The notes beneath the pieces were generated by a model, which saw nothing but the letters and a program-made list of their open reading frames with translations, did no database searches and had not been told where the DNA came from. Shown here piece by piece: positions 5,940 through 11,733 of a DNA stretch of 11,733 nucleotides (position 1 is its first letter; each line of letters begins with the position of its first letter). The DNA comes from Acidobacteriota bacterium (GTDB lineage Bacteria > Acidobacteriota > Terriglobia > Terriglobales > Acidobacteriaceae). The position numbers were made by a program, and so were the translations under genes. The DNA is taken from the NCBI GenBank assembly GCA_003225595.1, contig QIAR01000167.1, positions 1-11,733 of the forward strand, given 5' to 3'.

Positions 5940-7604
5940 ATGCGATCTCTTGCAGGCGCGCTCCTACTTATACTCGCCCTACTAGCCGCCGTCCGGGCAC
6001 AGCAGCCAGATTCAACAAAAATTCCGAATTCGACAAAGAAACAAACCAAGACCAAACCGGAAGAACCATCCGCTCCGCCGAAATTGCCGGAAGGAAAGCC
6101 ACAGGAGACTCCTGCCAAAGTCGCGGAAGAAACCAAACCGGAAACCACCAAAGAGGCGGCCGAGAAGGAAGAGCACTACGACGTGACGGAAATGCCACCG
6201 GTGGCCACACATCACCAGATCACTGTCGATGGCAAGCTGCTGAAATATACGGCCATAGCCGGTCGGCTACCGGTCAAGCGCGATGACGGCAAGATCGAAG
6301 CGGAGATGTTCTTCGTTGCTTATACGCTTGATGGGCAGGATGCGAGCAAGCGTCCACTGACCTTTGCCTTTAATGGCGGTCCGGGTTCCGCATCAGTGTG
6401 GCTACACATGGGGGCACTGGGGCCAAAGCGGGTGGTACTGCAGCCCCAAGGCTTCATGCCTGCGGCGCCCTACCGCATAGCCGACAATCAAAACAGCCTG
6501 CTCGATAAGAGTGACATCGTCATGGTGGACGCGATCGGCACAGGCTTCAGCCGTGCGGCGAACGCAGAACTTTCGAAAAAATATTGGGGCGTCAAGGGCG
6601 ACATCGAGGCATTTGGAGAATTCATCCGCCTCTACATCACGCGCTATGATCGGTGGTCTTCACCACTCTTCCTTTTGGGCGAGAGCTATGGGACAACGCG
6701 TGCCGCGGGCGTGGCCGGTTATCTGGCTGACCACGGCATTGCGTTCAACGGAATCACGCTGCTTTCGATTGCGTTGAGTTTCCAGACGCTGGAGTGGAAC
6801 AAGTCTAATGACCTGCCGTACGTCCTGTTGGTGCCCACTTACACTATGATCGCGGCGTATCACAAGAAGCTGCCGCCCGACCTCATGCAGGACTTGGCGA
6901 AAACGCGCCAGGAAGTGGAGCAATGGGTCTCGACAGAATACGCGAAGGCGTTGTCCAAGGGAGATGCGCTCACGCCCGAGGAGCGTCAGAAAATTATCGA
7001 CCAAATGGCTCGGTACACGGGCCTGAGTAAGCAGCTCATTGATGATGCCAACCTGCGTATTGATGTGCAGAAATTCACGCACAATCTGCTTCTCGATCAA
7101 AAACTGAGAGTCGGACGCCTGGATGGGCGCTTCACCGGGCCTGATCCGGAAGGACTGTTGGATACGCGCTTTTATGATCCAACCGGGTCGGCGATTTTGC
7201 CGCCGTATACCGCGGTCTTCAACAACTACCTGCGAACTGAACTGGGTTACAAATCGGATATGCCGTACAAAATTTTCGCCTTCCAGGAGGGGGGCTTTGA
7301 GAAGTGGGATTGGGGCTCGGCGATTCAAGGATTCCCGGATACTGCGACTGCGTTGCGGGCAGCTATCGTGAAGAATCCGTATTTGAAGGTGCTGGTCATG
7401 GAAGGGTACTACGATCTGGCCACCCCCTTCTATGCCGCCGATTACACCATGGACCATCTCGATCTGAATCCGAATTACCGGAAGAACCTCTCGTTCGCAA
7501 CCTACGATTCGGGACACATGGTTTACATCGAGACCAACTCGCACGCAAAGATGAAAAAAGATCTGGTAACGTTCATGGAGAAGTCGCTGCCGGGGCAACC
7601 TTGA
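5940..7604 (+). CDS. Exported serine carboxypeptidase, peptidase family S10
   Basis: 554 residues from ATG 5940. GGAG at 5931-5934 is five bases upstream, and this start opens directly on a signal peptide (residues 1-20, likely cut ARA|QQ). A Pro/Lys/Glu-rich linker follows to about residue 78, then the alpha/beta-hydrolase domain. S10 landmarks: FNGGPGS (144-150, oxyanion region), GESYG (247-251) with nucleophile Ser249, Asp492 in GYYDLATPF, and His526 in DSGHM. All three catalytic residues are present in the right order. S10 enzymes remove C-terminal amino acids from peptides, usually at acidic pH. Here it would act in the periplasm or outside the cell, probably in nutrient peptide breakdown. 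The in-frame ATGs at 5895 and 5925 are less likely starts. It is transcribed divergently from the Lys-rich protein gene. Confidence 0.92.
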   Translation: MRSLAGALLLILALLAAVRAQQPDSTKIPNSTKKQTKTKPEEPSAPPKLPEGKPQETPAKVAEETKPETTKEAAEKEEHYDVTEMPPVATHHQITVDGKLLKYTAIAGRLPVKRDDGKIEAEMFFVAYTLDGQDASKRPLTFAFNGGPGSASVWLHMGALGPKRVVLQPQGFMPAAPYRIADNQNSLLDKSDIVMVDAIGTGFSRAANAELSKKYWGVKGDIEAFGEFIRLYITRYDRWSSPLFLLGESYGTTRAAGVAGYLADHGIAFNGITLLSIALSFQTLEWNKSNDLPYVLLVPTYTMIAAYHKKLPPDLMQDLAKTRQEVEQWVSTEYAKALSKGDALTPEERQKIIDQMARYTGLSKQLIDDANLRIDVQKFTHNLLLDQKLRVGRLDGRFTGPDPEGLLDTRFYDPTGSAILPPYTAVFNNYLRTELGYKSDMPYKIFAFQEGGFEKWDWGSAIQGFPDTATALRAAIVKNPYLKVLVMEGYYDLATPFYAADYTMDHLDLNPNYRKNLSFATYDSGHMVYIETNSHAKMKKDLVTFMEKSLPGQP

Positions 7605-7768
7605 CGCGCGAACTTCGGGAGGGGCAAGCCCCAGACCCTGATGTCGCTGTTCAGCGAATCGGGTTTGTGGAGTCTAGGGGAAGGGCTCGCTGGCTTTCAA
7701 ATCGTAAGATCAGCAGTTGACACGGGTCGACTGCCGGAATTCTCTGAGCCGTCGGATATCATATTTCC

Positions 7769-8650
7769 GTGCCGACGAAGAGCTCTCGCCAATCCTCCGG
7801 ACTGAAGATTCTTCAAGCGGACAATCTGCACAAGATTTCGTGGCTTGCCCACGGGTTTTCCACGCGAAAGGGCGGCTTCTCTCAAATTTACGGCGAAGGA
7901 GCGCTCAATCTTGGTTTCAGCAAACATGACTCAAGAAGTTCTGTCGAGCGCAACCGCGCAGCGTTCCTTAAAGAACTGGGCGCTAACAACAAGGGCAGGC
8001 TCTGGCCCCTGGTTACGCTTCGCCAAGTCCACTCCGATCTGATCCACCTCGTCGTATCGCCTCCCAACCCGACCCTTGTGGGCGATGGCCTGATCACCGC
8101 CACGCCCAATCTGCTGCTCGCCATTCAGACCGCCGACTGTCTGCCCATCATCCTCGTTGACCCGAAACGCCGTGCTGTCGGCGTGTTTCACGCCGGTTGG
8201 CGCGGGACGCTGCGACGTATCGTCGAAAAGGGTGTGGGCGAAATGCAGCGCCAATTCGGCACACTGGCGGGCGACCTGAAGGTGGCCATCGGTCCCGGGA
8301 TCCATGACTGCTGCTGCGAGGTTGGACCTGAAGTGCGCGACAAATTCGCGTCCCAGTTCTCTTATGCCGGAGAACTCTTCCACGAAACCAAAGACTCATA
8401 CCCGATCCACGAAAAATACCCGCTGCCTTTCCTCAGCGCGCGTTCTCCAGGCCACGGCGATCTGCCCAGACGTTTCTTCCTCGACCTGGTCGAGGCGAAC
8501 CGCCGCCAGTTACTGGCTGCCGGGGTTTCGGCGAAAAATATCGGAGCTTTTCCCCTGTGTACTTCCTGCCGGGTGGATCTCTTATTTTCCTTTCGTGCGG
8601 AGAAAGGCGTGACCGGGCGCATGATGGGCGCAGTGGGAATTCGACCATGA
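7769..8650 (+). CDS. pgeF: Peptidoglycan editing factor PgeF (YfiH/DUF152, laccase-domain family)
   Basis: 293 residues, slightly longer than E. coli YfiH (about 243), mainly from an N-terminal extension. Family blocks: HGFSTRKGG (28-36), QVHSD (87-91), TADCLP (121-126) and VFHAGWRG (139-146). These supply the metal-site residues His88, Cys124 and His141. The IGPGI block (174-178) and CTSC (264-267) near the end are also typical. The family acts on peptidoglycan precursors, removing UDP-MurNAc wrongly carrying L-Ser in place of L-Ala; older labels are 'multicopper polyphenol oxidase' or purine nucleoside phosphorylase. The start GTG 7769 has no clear Shine-Dalgarno; the frame is closed upstream by TGA 7745-7747, so any alternative start is within a few codons. 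A TTGACA at 7717-7722 is a possible -35, but its -10 is poor. Confidence 0.9.
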   Translation: MPTKSSRQSSGLKILQADNLHKISWLAHGFSTRKGGFSQIYGEGALNLGFSKHDSRSSVERNRAAFLKELGANNKGRLWPLVTLRQVHSDLIHLVVSPPNPTLVGDGLITATPNLLLAIQTADCLPIILVDPKRRAVGVFHAGWRGTLRRIVEKGVGEMQRQFGTLAGDLKVAIGPGIHDCCCEVGPEVRDKFASQFSYAGELFHETKDSYPIHEKYPLPFLSARSPGHGDLPRRFFLDLVEANRRQLLAAGVSAKNIGAFPLCTSCRVDLLFSFRAEKGVTGRMMGAVGIRP

Positions 8651-8681
8651 TTTGGGCGCAAGAAGGTAAGCGCGAGAGAAG

Positions 8682-8843
8682 GTAGGCGCAGGCGTCTCGC
8701 CCGTGCATGTGGAAGAGATGTAGGCGCAGGCGTCTCGCCCGTGCATGTGGTTTCGAGAAAAGAGATGTAGGCGCGGGCGTCTCGCCCGTCCATCTGGTTT
8801 CGAGAAAACGATGTAGGCGCGGGCGTCTCGCCCGTGCATGCCG
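8682..8843. repeat. Four spaced copies of a 31-nt hairpin-forming repeat
   Basis: Copies lie at 8682-8712, 8720-8750, 8767-8797 and 8813-8843. Each starts GTAGGCGC, then (A/G)GGCGTCTCGCCCGT, then (G/C)CAT. Within a copy CGGGCG and CGCCCG flank a TCT loop in copies 3 and 4; copies 1 and 2 have CAGGCG, one mismatch. The spacers are 7, 16 and 15 bases; the last two nearly match (tttcgagaaaa.. then GAT), so the spacer is duplicated too. A degenerate fifth copy may start at 8666 (gtaagcgcgag). The array fills the gap between pgeF and the hydrolase gene. I recall this motif as scattered intergenic repeats in soil bacterial genomes. Unequal spacing and internal symmetry argue against CRISPR. Confidence 0.9.
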
Positions 8844-8871
8844 GAGCGCAGGTTCGGCCAGGAGATGCCCC

Positions 8872-8880
8872 AGGGGAGGA
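8872..8880 (+). promoter_or_regulatory. Strong Shine-Dalgarno that fixes a TTG start
   Basis: AGGGGAGGA is followed by seven bases (ccattct) and then TTG at 8888-8890, in frame with the hydrolase. It is the best ribosome site in the window and decides the start of the next gene over the in-frame GTG at 8834, which lies inside the repeat array. Confidence 0.7.
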
Positions 8881-8887
8881 CCATTCT

Positions 8888-10003
8888 TTGAACAGAAACT
8901 GGGCTCTGCTATTGATTTTCCCGGGCATCGTGCAATTCGCAGCTGTGGCTGACCCGGTTCCTGCCAAGCAGATCGACGATATCCTTGCTGATCTGAAGTC
9001 GAATAACGCGCCGGGCGCTGCGGTCCTGGTCATCAAAAACGGCCGCGAAGTTTTCAAGCGCAGCTATGGAGTCACGGACCTCCGAACCCGAAAGAAAATT
9101 GACGAGCACACGAATTTCCGGCTGGCTTCAGTGAGCAAACAGTTCACTGCAATGGCGGTCATGCTCCTGGTACACGATGGCAAGCTTCATTACGACGATA
9201 GCTTGACCGGGGTTTTCCCCGATTTTCCGCAGTACGGGAAATCGATCACTGTCCGCCATCTGCTCAGCCACACCTCAGGACTTGAGGACTATGAGGACCT
9301 GCTGATGAAGCAATATGGCAACACGCCACTTGAGCAGATCCCGCAGATCAAGGACGCCGGCGTACTTGAGTTGCTAAAACAACAGAGCAGAACCAAATTC
9401 CCGCCGGGGACGAAATGGGACTACAGCAATTCCGGCTATGCCGTTCTGTCACTGGTCGTGGAGAAGGCGTCGGGCAAGCCGTTCGGCCAGTTTTTGCATG
9501 ACCGGATTTTTGCACCGCTAAAGATGAACAAAACCATTGCCTACGAGAAGAGTAAGAACGAAGTCCCACACCGCGCGTACGGGCATACCAAAAAGCAATA
9601 TGGCTGGCACGAGACGGACCAGAGTCCGACTTCGGCCGTTCTGGGCGATGGCGGCATCTATTCGTCTCTAGCGGACCTGGAAAAATGGGACCGGGCATTG
9701 CGCCGCCACAGCCTGTTAAGTGAGGCTGAGATGCGCTCCGCGATCACACCGGTGAAAGTACCGGATAGTCCTCCGCAGGAGCCCAATGGCAGCCCGGCAG
9801 AGTATGGCTCTGGCTGGTTCCTGAACCCCTACAAAGGGCATGCCAGGATGTGGCATTACGGCGAGACGGTAGGGTTTAGAACTGCAATTCAGCGGTTCAT
9901 GGACGACGACCTTACGATCATCGTGCTCTGTAACCGAACCGATGTCAGCCCGGGAGAGTTGGCCTTGAAGGTGGCTGATTTGTATTTAGTCGCGCAGCGT
10001 TGA
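8888..10003 (+). CDS. Exported beta-lactamase-fold serine hydrolase (class C / penicillin-binding-protein-like)
   Basis: 371 residues from TTG 8888. This start places a signal peptide at residues 1-21 (NRNWALLLIF core, cut at AVA|DP); no ATG fits. The three catalytic motifs of the beta-lactamase/transpeptidase-like family (PF00144) are present: Ser81-x-x-Lys84 in LASVSKQF, Tyr179-Ser-Asn181, and His323-Tyr-Gly325 in place of the KTG triad. The HLLSHTSGL block and YGSGWFL region are typical. HxG in the third motif is common in esterases and D-aminopeptidases of this family, so a peptidase, esterase or cell-wall hydrolase is more likely than drug resistance. It acts in the periplasm or outside the cell. 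It is on the same strand as pgeF but separated from it by the repeat array (237 bases), so it may use its own promoter. Confidence 0.88.
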   Translation: MNRNWALLLIFPGIVQFAAVADPVPAKQIDDILADLKSNNAPGAAVLVIKNGREVFKRSYGVTDLRTRKKIDEHTNFRLASVSKQFTAMAVMLLVHDGKLHYDDSLTGVFPDFPQYGKSITVRHLLSHTSGLEDYEDLLMKQYGNTPLEQIPQIKDAGVLELLKQQSRTKFPPGTKWDYSNSGYAVLSLVVEKASGKPFGQFLHDRIFAPLKMNKTIAYEKSKNEVPHRAYGHTKKQYGWHETDQSPTSAVLGDGGIYSSLADLEKWDRALRRHSLLSEAEMRSAITPVKVPDSPPQEPNGSPAEYGSGWFLNPYKGHARMWHYGETVGFRTAIQRFMDDDLTIIVLCNRTDVSPGELALKVADLYLVAQR

Positions 10004-10037
10004 CGAGTGTGTGTGTGAATTTGCTTTCAAAGTGAGC

Positions 10038-10055
10038 AGGGATTGCACGATCCCT
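10038..10055. terminator. Hairpin between convergent genes, weak terminator candidate
   Basis: AGGGAT (10038-10043) and ATCCCT (10050-10055) pair perfectly around a six-base loop, 34 bases after the hydrolase stop. No T-tract follows on either strand, so termination would be inefficient or factor-assisted. The rest of 10004-10176 holds a short GT run (10008-10017) and nothing that looks coded. Confidence 0.25.
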
Positions 10056-10176
10056 CGAGTCGCAGCTTGCTGGCGAAGCACGATCGATCGACTTCGACAA
10101 TGTTCGTGAATTCACTGTGGCTTTGTCAGGCGGAGTCCAGTGATAGGGAAAGTCGCCATTGCGCCCATGTCGCTGT

Positions 10177-10518
10177 TCACTGCGTTGGGGGCACAGAGGG
10201 CGTCGCGGGCGCGGGAGGCGTCACCGCTACTGGCTCCACAGCCGCGTTGTTCACCAAATCCTTTAGTTCCTTGCTGGGCTTGAAGAAGGGAATCTTCTTG
10301 GCGGGGACTTCTACCCTGTCGCCAGTCTTGGGATTGCGGCCGACGCGCGGCTTGCGCTGGCGGGTGCGGAAGCTGCCGAAACCGCGGATTTCGATCTTGT
10401 CGCCCACACGCAGCGAGCGCACGATGCTGTCAAAAATAGTCTCGACAATCACTTCGCTATCTTTGCGAGTCAGTTCCGCCAGCCGGGACACTTCGTCGAT
10501 CACATCGGCTTTTGTCAT
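10177..10518 (-). CDS. HU/IHF-family DNA-binding protein with Pro/Ala tail
   Basis: 113 residues. Residues 1-90 are a complete HU/IHF fold: the helical N-terminus MTKADVIDEV, then GDKIEIRGFGSF (39-50), and the DNA-binding arm with GRNPKTGD (60-67), where Pro63 is the DNA-intercalating proline. It closes with IPFFKPSKELKDLVN. About 22 residues rich in Pro, Ala and Val follow, absent from standard HU (about 90 residues). The family bends and compacts DNA as a dimer in the nucleoid. HU versus IHF-beta cannot be settled from one sequence. The start is ATG 10518-10516; the ribosome site is weak (GAGAG), with a better AGGGAG too far away. A TATAAA on the minus strand at 10560-10555 may be its -10. 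It lies downstream of sppA on the same strand after 256 bases, so separate transcription is likely. Confidence 0.9.
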   Translation of the reverse strand: MTKADVIDEVSRLAELTRKDSEVIVETIFDSIVRSLRVGDKIEIRGFGSFRTRQRKPRVGRNPKTGDRVEVPAKKIPFFKPSKELKDLVNNAAVEPVAVTPPAPATPSVPPTQ

Positions 10519-10749
10519 ACGCTCTCTTCGCTCCCTGTTTAGGCGTTACGAGTCTTTATACTCTATTTGCTGCTGTGGATTTGCCTCGGCAGCCCCGGCC
10601 ACCCTGGGGGGCCTGCATAAACTTCTCAGATTTCGGGTACTTTGCGCAAGTTCCGGCGGGACAGCAGGCGCAATGGTCCCGCGACTCACCCACGCCCCAG
10701 GCAGGACCGATTTACTATCCCAGTTCCGCGATCTGCAATATGCAACCCA

Positions 10750-10772
10750 AAAATCAATAATCGAAAATCAAT
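10750..10772. repeat. Short AT-rich direct repeat after sppA
   Basis: AAAATCAAT occurs at 10750-10758 and again at 10764-10772, just past the sppA stop. It stands out as AT-rich in the otherwise GC-rich 256-base gap 10519-10774. That gap also has GCCCC/GGGGC pairing at 10592-10612 but no recognisable gene or terminator. Confidence 0.3.
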
Positions 10773-10774
10773 CC

Positions 10775-11689
10775 TTACTTCCACAGATAATAGAATCCCA
10801 CCTGCTGGTCGAGCAGCTTCTCCCGCGTCGGGAGCCATTCGGAAACATCTCCGAACAGCAGATCTAACACCGTTTTGCGCTCTCTTTCGGGACGCACAAG
10901 GACCGGCTCGCCCTTAATGCCCACCGATTTGGCGGTATCTTTGACCGCAGCCTCGAAGTCACCTTCCTGGTCGATCAGTTTCAATCCCAGCGCCTGGCCC
11001 CCGGTCCAGACCTTACCGTTCGCGATTGCCCGAATATCCTCGGCCTTTACCTTTCTTCCGTCTGCCACTGCTTGGATGAATTGAGTGTGCATGTCATCAA
11101 TCAGGCTCTGCAGGTACTCCTTCTCCGCAGGGGTCAGGTCGCGTGTGGGCGAGCCAGTATCCTTGAACTCGCCAGCTTTGAGCGTGACATCTTTCAGCTT
11201 GGCCCAGTGCAACAGGTCACCATAGTTCACCCACTCGGCAATTACTCCAATCGACCCCACCACACTACCCCTATCGGCATAGATTTTGTTTGTCGCGGAA
11301 GAGATGTAATACGCACCGCTCGCTCCCACGCTCTCAATCGAGGCCACGATGCGCTTCTTCTTCTCGTCGCGGATCCTCTTGACCTCACGGTAAATCTCTT
11401 CCGATGCCGCAACGCCGCCGCCGGGGGAATTCACATGGAGGACGATGGCCTTGATCGAATCGTCATCGGCAAACTTTTTGAGCTGGGGCACGACAATTTT
11501 CGGCGTAATGATGACGCCTTCCAGGTCCACGACACCGATCTTGTCTCCAAAGCTGCTGAGCGAAGAGGTCCGCTCGCCGGTGTGCAGGGTGAGATAGACC
11601 AGGGTAAAGACGGCCAGCACGAAGAGGAAGAATGCCCCTCCGCCAATCAGGATCCAGAGCAAGGTTCGCGATCGCTTCTCGTCACTCAT
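10775..11689 (-). CDS. sppA: Signal peptide peptidase SppA (short form, family S49)
   Basis: 304 residues, the single-domain length seen in Gram-positive and many other bacteria rather than the about 618-residue E. coli form. A charged N-terminus (MSDEKRSR) is followed by one membrane helix at about 9-34, so the catalytic domain faces the outside of the membrane. HVNSPGG (85-91) precedes the nucleophile Ser124 in GASGAYY. Lys176 in GEFKDTGS is the expected general base; the 52-residue Ser-to-Lys spacing equals that of B. subtilis SppA (Ser147/Lys199). The enzyme degrades signal peptides left in the membrane after secretion. The start is ATG 11689-11687, with a poor ribosome site (AGG). The upstream 44 bases to the window edge hold no clear promoter. 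The HU-type gene lies downstream on the same strand. Confidence 0.95.
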   Translation of the reverse strand: MSDEKRSRTLLWILIGGGAFFLFVLAVFTLVYLTLHTGERTSSLSSFGDKIGVVDLEGVIITPKIVVPQLKKFADDDSIKAIVLHVNSPGGGVAASEEIYREVKRIRDEKKKRIVASIESVGASGAYYISSATNKIYADRGSVVGSIGVIAEWVNYGDLLHWAKLKDVTLKAGEFKDTGSPTRDLTPAEKEYLQSLIDDMHTQFIQAVADGRKVKAEDIRAIANGKVWTGGQALGLKLIDQEGDFEAAVKDTAKSVGIKGEPVLVRPERERKTVLDLLFGDVSEWLPTREKLLDQQVGFYYLWK

Positions 11690-11733
11690 ACCTGGTGGGC
11701 TAGTTTAGCACTGTAATGCGAGTTTCCAGTTCT

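Noticed and set aside
6660..7598. 312-codon open frame on the minus strand
   Set aside because: Lies fully antisense to the S10 carboxypeptidase, which has all catalytic motifs; no domain signs, a by-product of GC-rich codon use.
7717..7745. Promoter of pgeF from TTGACA 7717-7722
   Set aside because: The -35 is perfect, but no -10 better than three of six appears at 15-18 bases; kept only as a remark.
8682..8843. CRISPR array
   Set aside because: Only four copies, spacers of 7, 16 and 15 bases, two spacers almost identical, strongly self-complementary repeats and no cas gene.
8362..9057. 231-codon minus-strand frame with repeated TGETPAPT peptides
   Set aside because: Overlaps pgeF and the hydrolase gene; the peptide repeats are just translations of the 31-base DNA repeat.
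8888..10003. Antibiotic-resistance beta-lactamase
   Set aside because: The third motif is HYG and the family is dominated by esterases and peptidases; nothing nearby suggests a resistance cassette.
10004..10176. tRNA or small RNA between the hydrolase and HU genes
   Set aside because: No cloverleaf or known RNA pattern found; only a six-pair hairpin without a T-tract.
10043..10867. 274-codon plus-strand frame
   Set aside because: Antisense across the HU-type gene and the end of sppA; no ribosome site or recognisable domain.

Overview
The window reads as one piece of a moderately GC-rich, free-living bacterial chromosome. Twelve protein genes can be supported. I infer a soil Acidobacteriota-type genome (Koribacter/Terriglobales-like) from gene style: a short Lys-rich secreted protein, an HU/IHF-type protein with a Pro/Ala tail, a secreted S10 carboxypeptidase, many weak ribosome sites, and interspersed GC-rich palindromes with a 'GTAGGCGC..GGCGTCTCGCCCGTGCAT' repeat. 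That placement rests on general impression, not on a marker gene. No rRNA, tRNA, CRISPR array, transposase or phage gene was seen.

Layout. (1) Bases 1-573 (+): C-terminal part of an uncharacterised nucleotidyltransferase (NTP_transf_5 type), cut by the window edge. (2) Bases 590-5244 (-): a five-gene unit, converging on gene 1. In transcription order it holds three short-chain dehydrogenases (SDR-C, SDR-B, SDR-A), a PLP class III aminotransferase of the glutamate-1-semialdehyde aminomutase type, and a divergent pyrroline-5-carboxylate-reductase-like enzyme. The last three genes are tightly packed (9-nt gap, then a 4-nt overlap). The two larger gaps and the upstream region each carry palindromic DNA. 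(3) Bases 5452-5831 (-): a self-contained unit of promoter, Lys-rich exported 70-residue protein and rho-independent terminator. (4) Bases 5891-7604 (+): exported S10 serine carboxypeptidase with a TATAAT box. (5) Bases 7769-8650 (+): PgeF/YfiH (DUF152, 'laccase domain') protein. (6) Bases 8682-8843: four copies of a 31-nt hairpin-forming repeat. (7) Bases 8888-10003 (+): exported beta-lactamase-fold serine hydrolase, best read from a TTG start behind a strong Shine-Dalgarno. (8) Bases 10177-11689 (-): an HU/IHF-family DNA-binding protein and, upstream of it, the membrane protease SppA.

How it fits together. The five-gene unit is the most interesting part. Its chemistry would be coherent if SDRs oxidise alcohols to carbonyls (or the reverse), the PLP enzyme moves or adds an amino group, and the ProC-like enzyme reduces a C=N bond. 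The substrate is unknown; no carrier, transporter or regulator of the unit lies in the window. The + strand genes 5940-10003 have a loose envelope theme (two exported hydrolases and a peptidoglycan-quality enzyme), but they are separated by 164-237 bp and are probably not one operon.
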